Both the position numbers and the translations under genes were made by a program. Positions 55,945 to 64,000 of a stretch of 64,000 bases of DNA are shown here, in pieces. The stretch spans positions 1 to 64,000 of the forward strand of contig JADKAL010000004.1 in assembly GCA_016715325.1 (NCBI GenBank), written 5' to 3'. The notes under the pieces were generated by a model that saw nothing but the letters and a program-made list of their open reading frames with translations, did no database searches and was not told the origin of the DNA. The DNA is from Methylococcaceae bacterium. GTDB taxonomy: Bacteria; Pseudomonadota; Gammaproteobacteria; Methylococcales; Methylomonadaceae. Position 1 is the first letter of the stretch. Every line of letters begins with the position of its first letter.

Positions 55945-57732
55945 ATGAAAAATATTCTTATTATTGGAAACAGTCACATTGGTCCTTTATTTAAAGCATG
56001 GAGATTATATGACTTTGAAGGAATCGATTTAAAGCCTGTGTTTTTAGATTTAACTTACGGAAAAATATTGCCTTTAGATGGTTCGAGGACTCGAATAGAA
56101 AATAAAATTTTAAAAAAACAAATTATTAACGAATTCAAAGAAAATTTACCAAATACTTTGAGTATTATATATTGTATTCATGGTAACGAACATAACATTA
56201 TGGGATTAGTAGATATTCCAGGCATTACCGATGCAGATATCTCTCTTAGTGTTTATAATACAGCAATTAATAGCTATAGCGATTGGCTTAAATTATTTGA
56301 ACTAGGTAAAACTTTTCCTCAATACATTGTCTTCCCGCCCCCCCCAGTAGAATCCAGTCAGTGGATAATTGATAGTAAAAGTCAATTTTCCGAAAAATTA
56401 CTCACATCATCTGTTAAAAATGCCCAGAGTAGATTAAATTTTTATAACATTCAATGTAGTGCTATAAAAAAAATAGCTCACCAACATTTGATTCAATGTA
56501 TTGACTTACCTAAGGAAGTGATTTCACAAAATGGCTTTCTTGCAGAGGATTGTTTAAAAGAAGGAGATCCAACTCACGGGAATGCTCTTTATGGAAAAAG
56601 AGTATTAAACCGAATTTTTGAAACGATTATTACTAATCCTGAGTATGTAAATTTTGATGTTAACCAAAGAAAAACTCATCCATACAGCCATTTACCCGAC
56701 CATGCATTCTGGAAGCAATCAATAAGTAACCGGGAAGCTGGAGATGTCGATCCTGTAACATCCCCGCCGTTTAAAATTAGCCAAAAAGATAAAGTCGCTA
56801 CGGCAGGTAGTTGTTTTGCTCAACATATTTCAAAACGTCTACGGAGTAACGGCTTTAATTTTCTGATTACGGAACAAGCAGAAACAACCGAAGAATCTGC
56901 AAGCAGGCGCGGTTTTTACGATTTTAGCGCACGCTATGGAAATGTATATACCGCAAGACAGTTGCTACAATTATTCGAAAGAGCCTTTTGCTATTTTAGA
57001 CCGCTCGAGCATATTTGGCGGCGGTCAGATGGCAATTTTTGCGACCCTTTCAGACCGCGTATCGAACCTGATGGCTTTGCCAGCGAAGAAGAATTGATGA
57101 AAGATGTACGACAACACTTGGCCGCAGTTCGTAGAATGTTTAAACAATTGGATGTGTTTGTATTTACTTTGGGTTTAACAGAATGCTGGATGTCCCGCTT
57201 GGATGGCGCGGTATATCCCGTTGCACCAGGCGTTGCGGGAGGAATTTACGATGAATCCAAATACGCGTTCGTTAATTTCGGCGTCGAAGAAGTGCTAGCC
57301 GATATGCGTTCGTTTCTCAATAAGCTTCATCTCGTAAACAGAAAAGCAAAGGTTATCCTTACCGTCTCGCCAGTTCCGCTAGCGGCTACCCGAGAGGATA
57401 GTCATGTTCTAGTCGCGACAACCTATTCTAAATCGGTTTTGCGCGTTGCCGCGGATGAGTTAGCTCGTCACCCTAGCAACAAAGTATATTATTTTCCATC
57501 TTATGAAATTATCACCGGCGCTCATGCAAATGGAGCATATTTTGGACCGGATCGCCGATCTGTTACTGAGTCGGGCGTTGATCATGTCATGCGTATATTT
57601 ATGTCTCGCCTAACAACTCAAATGGATAAGGAAGAACCGAAGGAACCTACTCATTCTCAAGATAGTGTTTTTGCAGAATTACAAGCTATTGCAGATGCTA
57701 TCTGTGATGAAGAGCTTTATGCTCGACAATAG
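55945..57732 (+). CDS. SGNH-like / GSCFA two-domain protein
   Basis: The 595-aa protein opens with ILIIGNSHIGPL, a degenerate SGNH-hydrolase block I (GNS-H), in an N-terminal domain of about 240 aa. The C-terminal half is a GSCFA domain: AGSCFAQHISKRL at about 287-299, then FTLGLTECWM and VSPVPL. GSCFA proteins are SGNH-related and are thought to act as acyl-hydrolases or acyltransferases on surface glycans. The N-terminal third is strikingly AT-rich in codon use while the GSCFA half is not, hinting at a fusion of two origins. Confidence 0.75.
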   Translation: MKNILIIGNSHIGPLFKAWRLYDFEGIDLKPVFLDLTYGKILPLDGSRTRIENKILKKQIINEFKENLPNTLSIIYCIHGNEHNIMGLVDIPGITDADISLSVYNTAINSYSDWLKLFELGKTFPQYIVFPPPPVESSQWIIDSKSQFSEKLLTSSVKNAQSRLNFYNIQCSAIKKIAHQHLIQCIDLPKEVISQNGFLAEDCLKEGDPTHGNALYGKRVLNRIFETIITNPEYVNFDVNQRKTHPYSHLPDHAFWKQSISNREAGDVDPVTSPPFKISQKDKVATAGSCFAQHISKRLRSNGFNFLITEQAETTEESASRRGFYDFSARYGNVYTARQLLQLFERAFCYFRPLEHIWRRSDGNFCDPFRPRIEPDGFASEEELMKDVRQHLAAVRRMFKQLDVFVFTLGLTECWMSRLDGAVYPVAPGVAGGIYDESKYAFVNFGVEEVLADMRSFLNKLHLVNRKAKVILTVSPVPLAATREDSHVLVATTYSKSVLRVAADELARHPSNKVYYFPSYEIITGAHANGAYFGPDRRSVTESGVDHVMRIFMSRLTTQMDKEEPKEPTHSQDSVFAELQAIADAICDEELYARQ

Positions 57733-58023
57733 AACGGGGATTCGAAACTATTGGTAGGATAAAGTGTTATTTGTTAAGGTTTAAAGCCGCAATTGATCTT
57801 TCACAAAACCAGAGACTGTTCTCAATTAAAATTTTTTTTAATGAAATAAATGCGTTATAAAACAACCTAGAAAACGAATATTATTTAAATTCAATAGACT
57901 ATAATTAATAGGGAGCAACCACTTAGCTTTTACTGTCCTCGTTCTTTTGAAGCTAAAAAGTCGCTTAGTAGCGTATCCGTGAAATCTGAACAACATAACC
58001 ATTACCAAACCGAAGGGCTTACA
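57733..58023. other. Gap before the methyltransferase gene
   Basis: A 291-bp AT-rich stretch with no supported gene. Confidence 0.4.
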
Positions 58024-58833
58024 ATGAAAACAAAAATGGATTTGGCTGTAATCGATAAATTATGCAGAATCGAAAGACAAAAAACTCACAAATCAAAAAT
58101 ACATATTGACGACTACCCTATTTCGCCTAAGGAAAGTATGTTGCCCAAGCAACCATGGACTGAAGGTACAATAGAAGCCTATTTAACTGTTGCCAAATCC
58201 GCTATCAACCTAATTGATTCGACATTACAGTTAACATATACCAACAAGGCTGACATTAAGGATATTCTCGACTTTCCATGCGGACATGGCAGAGTTTTAA
58301 GAGGTTTACGGTCATACTTCAAAGAGAGCAATATCTATGCGTGTGACCTTGATGTCGAAGGCGTTGACTTTTGCTCGTCTCATTTGGGCGCCATTGGCGT
58401 CTATTCAAATGTAGATCCAGACAAAGTAGTATTTAATACAAAATTTGACTTGATTTGGTGCGGTTCTTTATTTACTCATTTAAATAGCGATAAATGGCCT
58501 TCTTTTTTTAACTTTTTCGATAAAGTTCTAAGAGAGCAAGGGATACTGATTTTTACTTATGCCGGCACGTACGTTAAGGATCTCATCGAAGCAGGGAAAC
58601 ATTCGATTAATAATAAAGTTATCGGTAAAGACGAAAGTATTTTGACAGACTTTTACAAAGATGGATTTGGCTATAAATCTTATATAGCTATTCCCGATTA
58701 CGGGCAAACAATATGTTCGCCTGAATGGATGAGAAAATACATAGAAAATTTAACGAACTATAGATCTGTTTTACACTTTGAAAGAGGCTGGAATGGTCGG
58801 CAAGATGTTATTGCAATAGTAAAAGAAGGTTAA
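58024..58833 (+). CDS. Class I SAM-dependent methyltransferase
   Basis: The 269-aa protein has methyltransferase motif I (ILDFPCGHGRVLRGLRSYF, with the DxPxGxGR variant), motif II (YACDLDVEGVDFCS) and motif IV-like (FDLIWCGSLFTHL). The target is not known. Neighbouring genes suggest modification of a surface glycan or of a lipid-linked precursor. I prefer the ATG at 58024, which follows GAAGGG, over the GTG at 57979. Confidence 0.78.
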   Translation: MKTKMDLAVIDKLCRIERQKTHKSKIHIDDYPISPKESMLPKQPWTEGTIEAYLTVAKSAINLIDSTLQLTYTNKADIKDILDFPCGHGRVLRGLRSYFKESNIYACDLDVEGVDFCSSHLGAIGVYSNVDPDKVVFNTKFDLIWCGSLFTHLNSDKWPSFFNFFDKVLREQGILIFTYAGTYVKDLIEAGKHSINNKVIGKDESILTDFYKDGFGYKSYIAIPDYGQTICSPEWMRKYIENLTNYRSVLHFERGWNGRQDVIAIVKEG

Positions 58834-58902
58834 TTTAGAAGGTAGGCTATTTAAAGAAAACTTAAGCTTTCTGAAACCGATACCTTGGGATATGACCAAC
58901 GA

Positions 58903-58929
58903 TACTGCTTAACAAAAAGTTAGGCAGTA
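58903..58929. terminator. Hairpin between convergent genes
   Basis: An 11-bp stem (TACTGCTTAAC with GTTAGGCAGTA, one G-U pair) around AAAAA lies between the convergent methyltransferase and sialidase-like genes. It lacks a T-run. Confidence 0.4.
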
Positions 58930-59067
58930 CTACAAAGCCGTAATTCCAACAGGTATTGCCGGAACTCAGTTCACAGGGATATAAGTCCGACTCAGTCGAA
59001 CTTTTTTGAATAGCAATTACTTAGTCTCTTAAATTGTCGACACCATTCAATTAAAACGAACAGACTA

Positions 59068-60600
59068 TTATTTGTTTGAACATACTCCATCTAGCGTAAT
59101 GAAAAGAGGAAGTGTGTCAATACGAGTAATCTTTTTTGAGCGGGCTGTCTTTTTATTCTTATTTAATTTGGGTTGGTAAATACAGTAATGACCATTGCCG
59201 TTCGAATAATAAGTTTCAGTTTTATAAGTAAATAACCCCTTAGGCAAGCTATTTCCGTCTTTTGCCGCTAACCTTTGCGGCATGTTATTTTCAGCTTTTA
59301 CTGCTAATCCTATCGGTAAGTTATTTAAGACGACTTTAGCTGCTACTCGAAAAAGAGCTCTATCATGAGCATTTTTTCTGCAACAACTGTTTAAGAAGAT
59401 AAAAAAATTATCATCAGTCGTTTCAAAGTTACGTGAGGTTGAATCCGGGTCAAGTTGTGCGGTAGGGTAATTATGATCGAATAAACCTTTACCTTCGTTG
59501 TCAGGGATTTTTAGAGTCGTTTGGTTTTGAACTTCCATGGGTTCTGCAAACTCAGGTTTAGCAAGACTGGGAGTTGTCGTAAACATTAAACGTTTTTTTG
59601 GATAATCCCAAAATAAGATAAGATACCGGCGGAGAGATTTATTCCAAGTCACTGTAACTTGACCCCAAGTCGATGTTCCAGGTAAAACACTGCCCGTATA
59701 AGGCTGCAAAGCAAGGGTTTTTTGCGGAGTAACCTGTTCCCAATTTTCAGAAAGGGGGTTACTCGTGCTCAGAAGGATAATTCCAGAGTTGCTCTTTTCG
59801 CCGGTTTCCAAATGCCGTTCCGTATAACGGACAAATGCATAGTATCTTTTATTTTCAAGAATGATATTTGAGGGTTGAGAAAAACCGAATGCAACCGAAC
59901 GCTCAGTCCAAAACCGTTCGAACAATTTAGGAAATTGTTCGGGACGTTCGACAATTCCAATCCTACTCCAAGAGGCCCCACCGTCATTAGACTTATACGA
60001 TGTGATTGCCGTAGCCCAACTATTTGCTTTATTTTTTTTGCGTGAACACGCTTTTGGCGAATCTTCAGAGAACCTCAAACAATCATACCATTCGGAATGG
60101 GTGAGAGCGATTAATGAGTTGTCATCCAATACATAGGGAGACATTAACCAGTTGTGGTAATCGAATTTTGGGAAAACGTCATTTTCAGGCGAGTGATAAA
60201 CAACTTCCGTTGGGCCATTTAGGTTTGTCAGTGAAGATCCACAAATTCTAGCATTCACAAAATGCGTTAATTGGATACATGTCTTAGATCCTAAACGGTA
60301 AGCACGTGTTGGTGCATCGGGAAGTATATTGCGATCAGCTTTTGAGTCCCTCGCCCAAACAGGGACTAACTCGTTGTCTAATACTACCATACCATTATTA
60401 ATGGTCTGTTTACACTCTTGCCCTATCGCAGTATTAGCGGGAGAGGCATTTAAAGGTTGAACATGATTTGCTGCGAGCAATTCCACAGCGAACGTTTTAC
60501 TAGGCAAGCAGCTGAGAATAAAAACGCTTGCTATCAGTAATATTGGTGAAAAAAAACGTTCCCACCCCCATAACTTAAAACTAATGCATTCATTTCTCAT
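59068..60600 (-). CDS. Secreted sialidase-fold (Asp-box) protein
   Basis: The 510-aa protein has a long N-terminal hydrophobic signal segment (about 16-38) and a domain with an Asp-box (SNDGGASWSRIG, about residues 200-211), as in sialidase/BNR-type beta-propellers. Further blade-like repeats such as LENKRYYAFVRY and SLRRYLILFWD are visible. Cysteine-rich stretches (NSCCRKNAHD) suggest periplasmic or extracellular disulfides. An active glycosidase cannot be claimed from this. Its place beside glycan genes suggests a carbohydrate-related role. Confidence 0.6.
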   Translation of the reverse strand: MRNECISFKLWGWERFFSPILLIASVFILSCLPSKTFAVELLAANHVQPLNASPANTAIGQECKQTINNGMVVLDNELVPVWARDSKADRNILPDAPTRAYRLGSKTCIQLTHFVNARICGSSLTNLNGPTEVVYHSPENDVFPKFDYHNWLMSPYVLDDNSLIALTHSEWYDCLRFSEDSPKACSRKKNKANSWATAITSYKSNDGGASWSRIGIVERPEQFPKLFERFWTERSVAFGFSQPSNIILENKRYYAFVRYTERHLETGEKSNSGIILLSTSNPLSENWEQVTPQKTLALQPYTGSVLPGTSTWGQVTVTWNKSLRRYLILFWDYPKKRLMFTTTPSLAKPEFAEPMEVQNQTTLKIPDNEGKGLFDHNYPTAQLDPDSTSRNFETTDDNFFIFLNSCCRKNAHDRALFRVAAKVVLNNLPIGLAVKAENNMPQRLAAKDGNSLPKGLFTYKTETYYSNGNGHYCIYQPKLNKNKKTARSKKITRIDTLPLFITLDGVCSNK

Positions 60601-60682
60601 AAAAATAGTTTCCGATTTAAAATATTACAATTGAGAAAAACTGAAAACCCATTACTCTGAAACAACAGGTAAACACCTTTAA

Positions 60683-61630
60683 CTAAGACTTTGATAGCCG
60701 AACCTGTTTTTGCCATTCATACGCAGTAGCTAGGCCATTCATCCAATCAGTACGCGGATGCCAATGTAAAACGCGATTCGCCCGCTGGATATCCAGAATA
60801 CTAACGGGAACATCGACAATACGTCCAGGCAACCTTTGAATATCAGCCTTTCCATGTATTTCGGCTATGCTGTCGATAACCATATTTAAAGATCTGCCGA
60901 CACCGCTGCCGATGTTAAAAATACGCGGCGCATGATGATCGACTAGTTGCGTAGCAGCGATAATAGCGTCTATGACATCGTCGATAAAGATATAATCCCT
61001 GATAACACTACCGTCCCCCCAGATTTCCGCTGGTTTGTTTGCAAGCAATCTTTCTATAACTGCCGCAATAACGCCTTGTCCATGAGCTAACTGATAAGGT
61101 CCGTAAGGATTGGAAACTCGAAGTACGACAGAATCCAATAGGCCTTGATATTGTTGAATAGCAAGGTATTTCTCAATAGCTAATTTAACAACACCATAGG
61201 AACAGATCGGCTCGTGAGCACAATCTTCCGGCGTCGGCACGGGTACTCCGGGTCCGTAAACAGTGCCTCCTGATGATAAGAAGATCAACTTCTTGACGCC
61301 TTTGGCTTTACACAATTCTATTAACTTTAAAGTACCGATCAAATTTTCTTTAACATCAATAATCGGTGATTCATTCGACTTGGCAGGCTTTACGGTACTG
61401 AGTGCATGAACGACAAATTCAGCCTCCTCCATTGCGTTTGATAAGGCTTTTTCATTGAGAAAATCGTCAACGATCCATCGGCAATCCTCTAGCCCCTCGG
61501 GAAACTTTGGTTTCCTTCCAAAAGCAGTGACAATTTCGCCCTCTTTTGTAAGCTTTCGGCAAAGACTGCTACCGATAAACCCGCCTGCACCAATAACCAG
61601 CCAACGGCCTACATGTTGTTTTTTTATCAT
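60683..61630 (-). CDS. NAD-dependent sugar epimerase/dehydratase (GalE-like SDR)
   Basis: The 315-aa protein has the NAD-binding motif GAGGFIGSSLC (about 16-26), an SSGGTVYG segment and the catalytic YGVVK (Tyr-x-x-x-Lys, about residue 145), which place it in the extended SDR family of nucleotide-sugar 4-epimerases/dehydratases. It should supply an activated sugar for the surrounding glycosyltransferases. The exact sugar cannot be predicted. Confidence 0.85.
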   Translation of the reverse strand: MIKKQHVGRWLVIGAGGFIGSSLCRKLTKEGEIVTAFGRKPKFPEGLEDCRWIVDDFLNEKALSNAMEEAEFVVHALSTVKPAKSNESPIIDVKENLIGTLKLIELCKAKGVKKLIFLSSGGTVYGPGVPVPTPEDCAHEPICSYGVVKLAIEKYLAIQQYQGLLDSVVLRVSNPYGPYQLAHGQGVIAAVIERLLANKPAEIWGDGSVIRDYIFIDDVIDAIIAATQLVDHHAPRIFNIGSGVGRSLNMVIDSIAEIHGKADIQRLPGRIVDVPVSILDIQRANRVLHWHPRTDWMNGLATAYEWQKQVRLSKS

Positions 61631-61878
61631 TATTCTATATTGAGTTGAAATTAATTAATGCGTCGTCCCTGAAAAAGCGGTTTTTGCAAAAAACGTTAAA
61701 TTAAGCATCGGTATTGTTTAGGTATTTAGCGAGAAGATTCATGCCTTTAGTCTAGCCAAAATAGCCAAATCCTAGTTATTTAACATTGCTGTGACATGAA
61801 CACCTTACCGTTTATCCTTAACTTCCTTAAAAAAAACGCTATGGAATGTTGATGCTCACTAATAAATTGCCGGTTACT

Positions 61879-63462
61879 TTAGTGTAACCCTCGGATAAGG
61901 GCTGTTTTTTTATACATATCTTTATTGTAATCCATGACTCTAATTGTTATTTCGTCGCCGAAATCGTTTATAGTCTTATCAAGCTTAATATTAAAGGCAC
62001 ATCGACCATCCCCAAATCCGGCATCCGCCAAATCCCGTCTAAATAAATTGGCAACACCTTGACCTATAACACGCTGATTACAATGTATTTCTATGGAGAG
62101 TTTATGCAAAGGGAATTTTTTATTAAGAATCCAGCCTTTTAAATGACCTTGATTATACCCGTCGATATGTAAAGCGAGTTGTATTTGATTCTCTAGCGTT
62201 ATTACCCCATTCTTCGCCAGCGTAATCATTAACTTATGCACATTTTCCGCCGCTTTTTCATGCCCCGCGTAATTCAAAGAAAATATGATTTCATTCAATA
62301 TGTCTGTTATTTGTAGATTTTCCGATTTTAACCGTTGAATCTGGGAACCGAAAAATTTAACCGTATTAAGCGTTTTATTCGCTTCCGAATGCGATAATTG
62401 TTGACGTAATAAATGCATCAAATCAGCTACATTTTCCGGCGTAGCGGATCGATTTCGTAAATAAGGAATCAGTAAGTTTTTCAATTCATCAGCATATTGC
62501 GAGGCTATTGCTAATAAGTCATGCGCTGAAGAAATAGACTCTTTCGAATCCGCTACCGGCTCATACAAAGAACATCCTAATCTCGATTCTATCCATTGAA
62601 TATCTTCACTGTTCTTTTCAAGTATTTCACTGGTTAAATCGGAAGATAATTGTATTTTTTTATTCCCTATGCCGGTGATTGCTTGAATGAGTAATTTATT
62701 TTCTTGGTTTGCTTCAGCAAAACTGCCATAGCCGAAGCCTAAGGTATGATAGGTGTATAGAAGAGCAGTGGCTTCTAATGAAAGCGACTCATTATCCCGA
62801 ATGATATTATCTTCAGTGATTGCCAATCCTATGCGCTGGCAAAAATCTAAAACCACATCGTTATTTAACAGGGTTGATCTATCGTATTTTATTAATGTTA
62901 CATTTTCGTTGCCAAAAATCTTGTCAAAATTTTCAAATTTTGACCGATATTTTGGATACAAAGAAACCAACTGTTTAATATTACGCCCGGCCCCATCTTT
63001 TATCATTTGCTGAAGAGCGCTTTGTATAAACCCGATCGGTGAACGGATATAGCCGATCACTTTTATCGAATTACAGAGCGGCATTAAAAAACTTTTTAAT
63101 GCATAAAGTTCTTTCTCCTTAAATGCGGAAATGTCTTCTGCTGAAAAAATGACAGTTTTTGAGCGCGTTTGCTTTAAGGCTAATTCGAATTTATCCTTGT
63201 TTTTTTTATTTTTTTCCTTTACTTGTTCTGAGGTTAAACCTTGCTTGACATTTCCGTGATATTGCTCAGGAAACTCCCAAAATAAACTGGATATGAAACC
63301 GGAGTTATTACCTGTCGGAGCGAATGACAAATATTCAAATTCCGCAGTAGCCGGAAGTTTACAAAGTGTGCTTTGAATAGAACTTGATCCCGTTTTATGC
63401 ATTCCAATATGAAGAATGCAATCCGGTTTATTAAACGACGCCTTAACTTTGTTAACAACCAT
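61879..63462 (-). CDS. Sulfotransferase-like protein with C-terminal glycan-associated domain
   Basis: The 527-aa protein begins with a sulfotransferase P-loop (LHIGMHKTGSSSIQ, about residues 17-30) and conserved IRSPIGF. Its C-terminal 100 aa carry the pattern GYNQGHLKGWIL and LFRRDLADAGFGDGRCAFNI, a domain often attached to glycosyltransferases and sulfotransferases of surface glycans. A short hairpin (GGTTAC/GTAACC, 61872-61889) overlaps its stop. It lies 13 bp downstream of another gene on the same strand. Confidence 0.75.
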   Translation of the reverse strand: MVVNKVKASFNKPDCILHIGMHKTGSSSIQSTLCKLPATAEFEYLSFAPTGNNSGFISSLFWEFPEQYHGNVKQGLTSEQVKEKNKKNKDKFELALKQTRSKTVIFSAEDISAFKEKELYALKSFLMPLCNSIKVIGYIRSPIGFIQSALQQMIKDGAGRNIKQLVSLYPKYRSKFENFDKIFGNENVTLIKYDRSTLLNNDVVLDFCQRIGLAITEDNIIRDNESLSLEATALLYTYHTLGFGYGSFAEANQENKLLIQAITGIGNKKIQLSSDLTSEILEKNSEDIQWIESRLGCSLYEPVADSKESISSAHDLLAIASQYADELKNLLIPYLRNRSATPENVADLMHLLRQQLSHSEANKTLNTVKFFGSQIQRLKSENLQITDILNEIIFSLNYAGHEKAAENVHKLMITLAKNGVITLENQIQLALHIDGYNQGHLKGWILNKKFPLHKLSIEIHCNQRVIGQGVANLFRRDLADAGFGDGRCAFNIKLDKTINDFGDEITIRVMDYNKDMYKKTALIRGLH

Positions 63463-63475
63463 TACGTTCTAATTT

Positions 63476-64000
63476 TTAATTGTTTTTTGTCAGTTTGTCG
63501 ACCTTAGATTCAAGATTTTCTATTTTTCTTGCCTGATAAGCCAGCATTTCAAAAAGGGCGGAAACAATTTTTCCTACATCGATTTCCTTCGATTTTGAAT
63601 TTAACGGTTTGGTTTCCAGCGGCTTTTGTCCATTCGCAATAAGCACTTCATTCACTTCAGCTCTATCCTCAGCATTATCGTCGGCGACCTTTTCTAAATC
63701 TGCCGCAGTAGGTAAGTAATGGGTGAGAAAAGTGGTTGCCGAACGATCAAAAACCGATTTTTTAGCACTCATGACGCGATCAAACTCATAAGGTAACGCA
63801 CTTTCTTGAATTTGGTTATTAAACAATGCGCGTAATAATAACTCTTCAGTTGAAGGTGACTCATTAATTCGCCTGTGCTCGATTCTTTCCAGAGGCATGC
63901 CGGAAACCGATAAAAAATCCTCCACTACATCGCTAACTGCATCGAAGTTACGCACAAGACAATTGAAGCCTGTTCCGGCCATCCATTTACGGAGATTATT
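63476..64000 (-). CDS. C-terminal part of a protein cut by the right edge, possibly sulfotransferase-related
   Basis: The frame is open to the window edge (NNLRKW precedes the first Met at 63982), so the start is outside and about 175 residues are visible. The segment has no P-loop of its own. The opening (FNCLVRNFDAVSDVVEDFLS) resembles the end of a sulfotransferase-like domain. A helical, charged C-terminus (ARKIENLESKVDKL) forms a short coiled coil. It lies 13 bp upstream of the sulfotransferase-like gene, so the two are probably cotranscribed. Confidence 0.55.
   Translation of the reverse strand, partial: NNLRKWMAGTGFNCLVRNFDAVSDVVEDFLSVSGMPLERIEHRRINESPSTEELLLRALFNNQIQESALPYEFDRVMSAKKSVFDRSATTFLTHYLPTAADLEKVADDNAEDRAEVNEVLIANGQKPLETKPLNSKSKEIDVGKIVSALFEMLAYQARKIENLESKVDKLTKNN

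Noticed and set aside
1..64000. tRNA or rRNA genes
   Set aside because: I saw no cloverleaf or rRNA-like segment in the gaps I examined, but I could not run a covariance-model search.

Overview
The window looks like chromosomal DNA from a Gram-negative gammaproteobacterium. The evidence is the set of LPS inner-core genes (gmhA, hldE, msbA, a WaaL-like ligase), MltF, TolC/RND efflux parts and typical coding style. A methanotroph of the Methylococcales is my best guess, from the periplasmic copper-protein pair, the rubredoxin/rubredoxin-reductase pair and the overall gene mix. No methane-oxidation gene is present to prove it.

Layout. (1) 1-13393, minus strand: one giant repetitive surface protein, cut by the left edge. 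It has an LEPR-XLL-like N-terminus, two DUF4347-type modules, an SdrD-B-like domain, calcium-binding TSP3-like repeats, three diverged VCBS/cadherin-like repeats and about 24 nearly identical 330-bp (110-aa) VCBS repeats. The reading frame breaks at several G-runs, and the last 1.4 kb is riddled with indels. (2) 13984-19824, minus strand, upstream of the adhesin: a tightly coupled four-gene operon of TolC-like lipoprotein, RND-type adaptor, GAF-like/HlyD adaptor and a PqqD-like/M50-protease/HlyD fusion. There is no ABC ATPase. This is the best candidate for an undescribed system, a dedicated exporter for the giant adhesin. (3) 20.5-23 kb: rubredoxin, its reductase and a FemAB/GNAT-like protein. 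(4) 23.0-25.7 kb: a ParD antitoxin, a parE toxin gene split by an IS630-family element, a CopG/BrnA-like antitoxin and a DUF938 methyltransferase. (5) 25.8-32 kb: a CusCBA/CzcCBA heavy-metal efflux operon with a DUF3240 gene. (6) 32.1-34.4 kb: a Tim44-domain protein, a frameshifted HNH-like gene and a MAPEG protein. (7) 34.5-41.6 kb, minus strand: an LPS core/O-antigen cluster. (8) 41.8-45.5 kb: a Tat-exported superoxide-reductase-like protein, two membrane proteins, a membrane-anchored cupredoxin and a partner whose predicted mature N-terminus is histidine. (9) 45.7-48.8 kb: pgi and mltF behind a perfect FNR-type site. (10) 49-64 kb: a surface-glycan region with glycosyltransferases, several sulfotransferase-like proteins, a GSCFA/SGNH protein, a methyltransferase, a sialidase-like secreted protein and a sugar-nucleotide epimerase.

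How the parts fit. Much of the window builds or decorates the cell surface: a giant adhesin with a candidate private secretion route, LPS core and ligase, and a glycan-modification locus. Single-base indels in homopolymers recur (adhesin, cusA, the HNH gene, one glycosyltransferase). Several apparent frameshifts may therefore be residual sequencing errors rather than true mutations.
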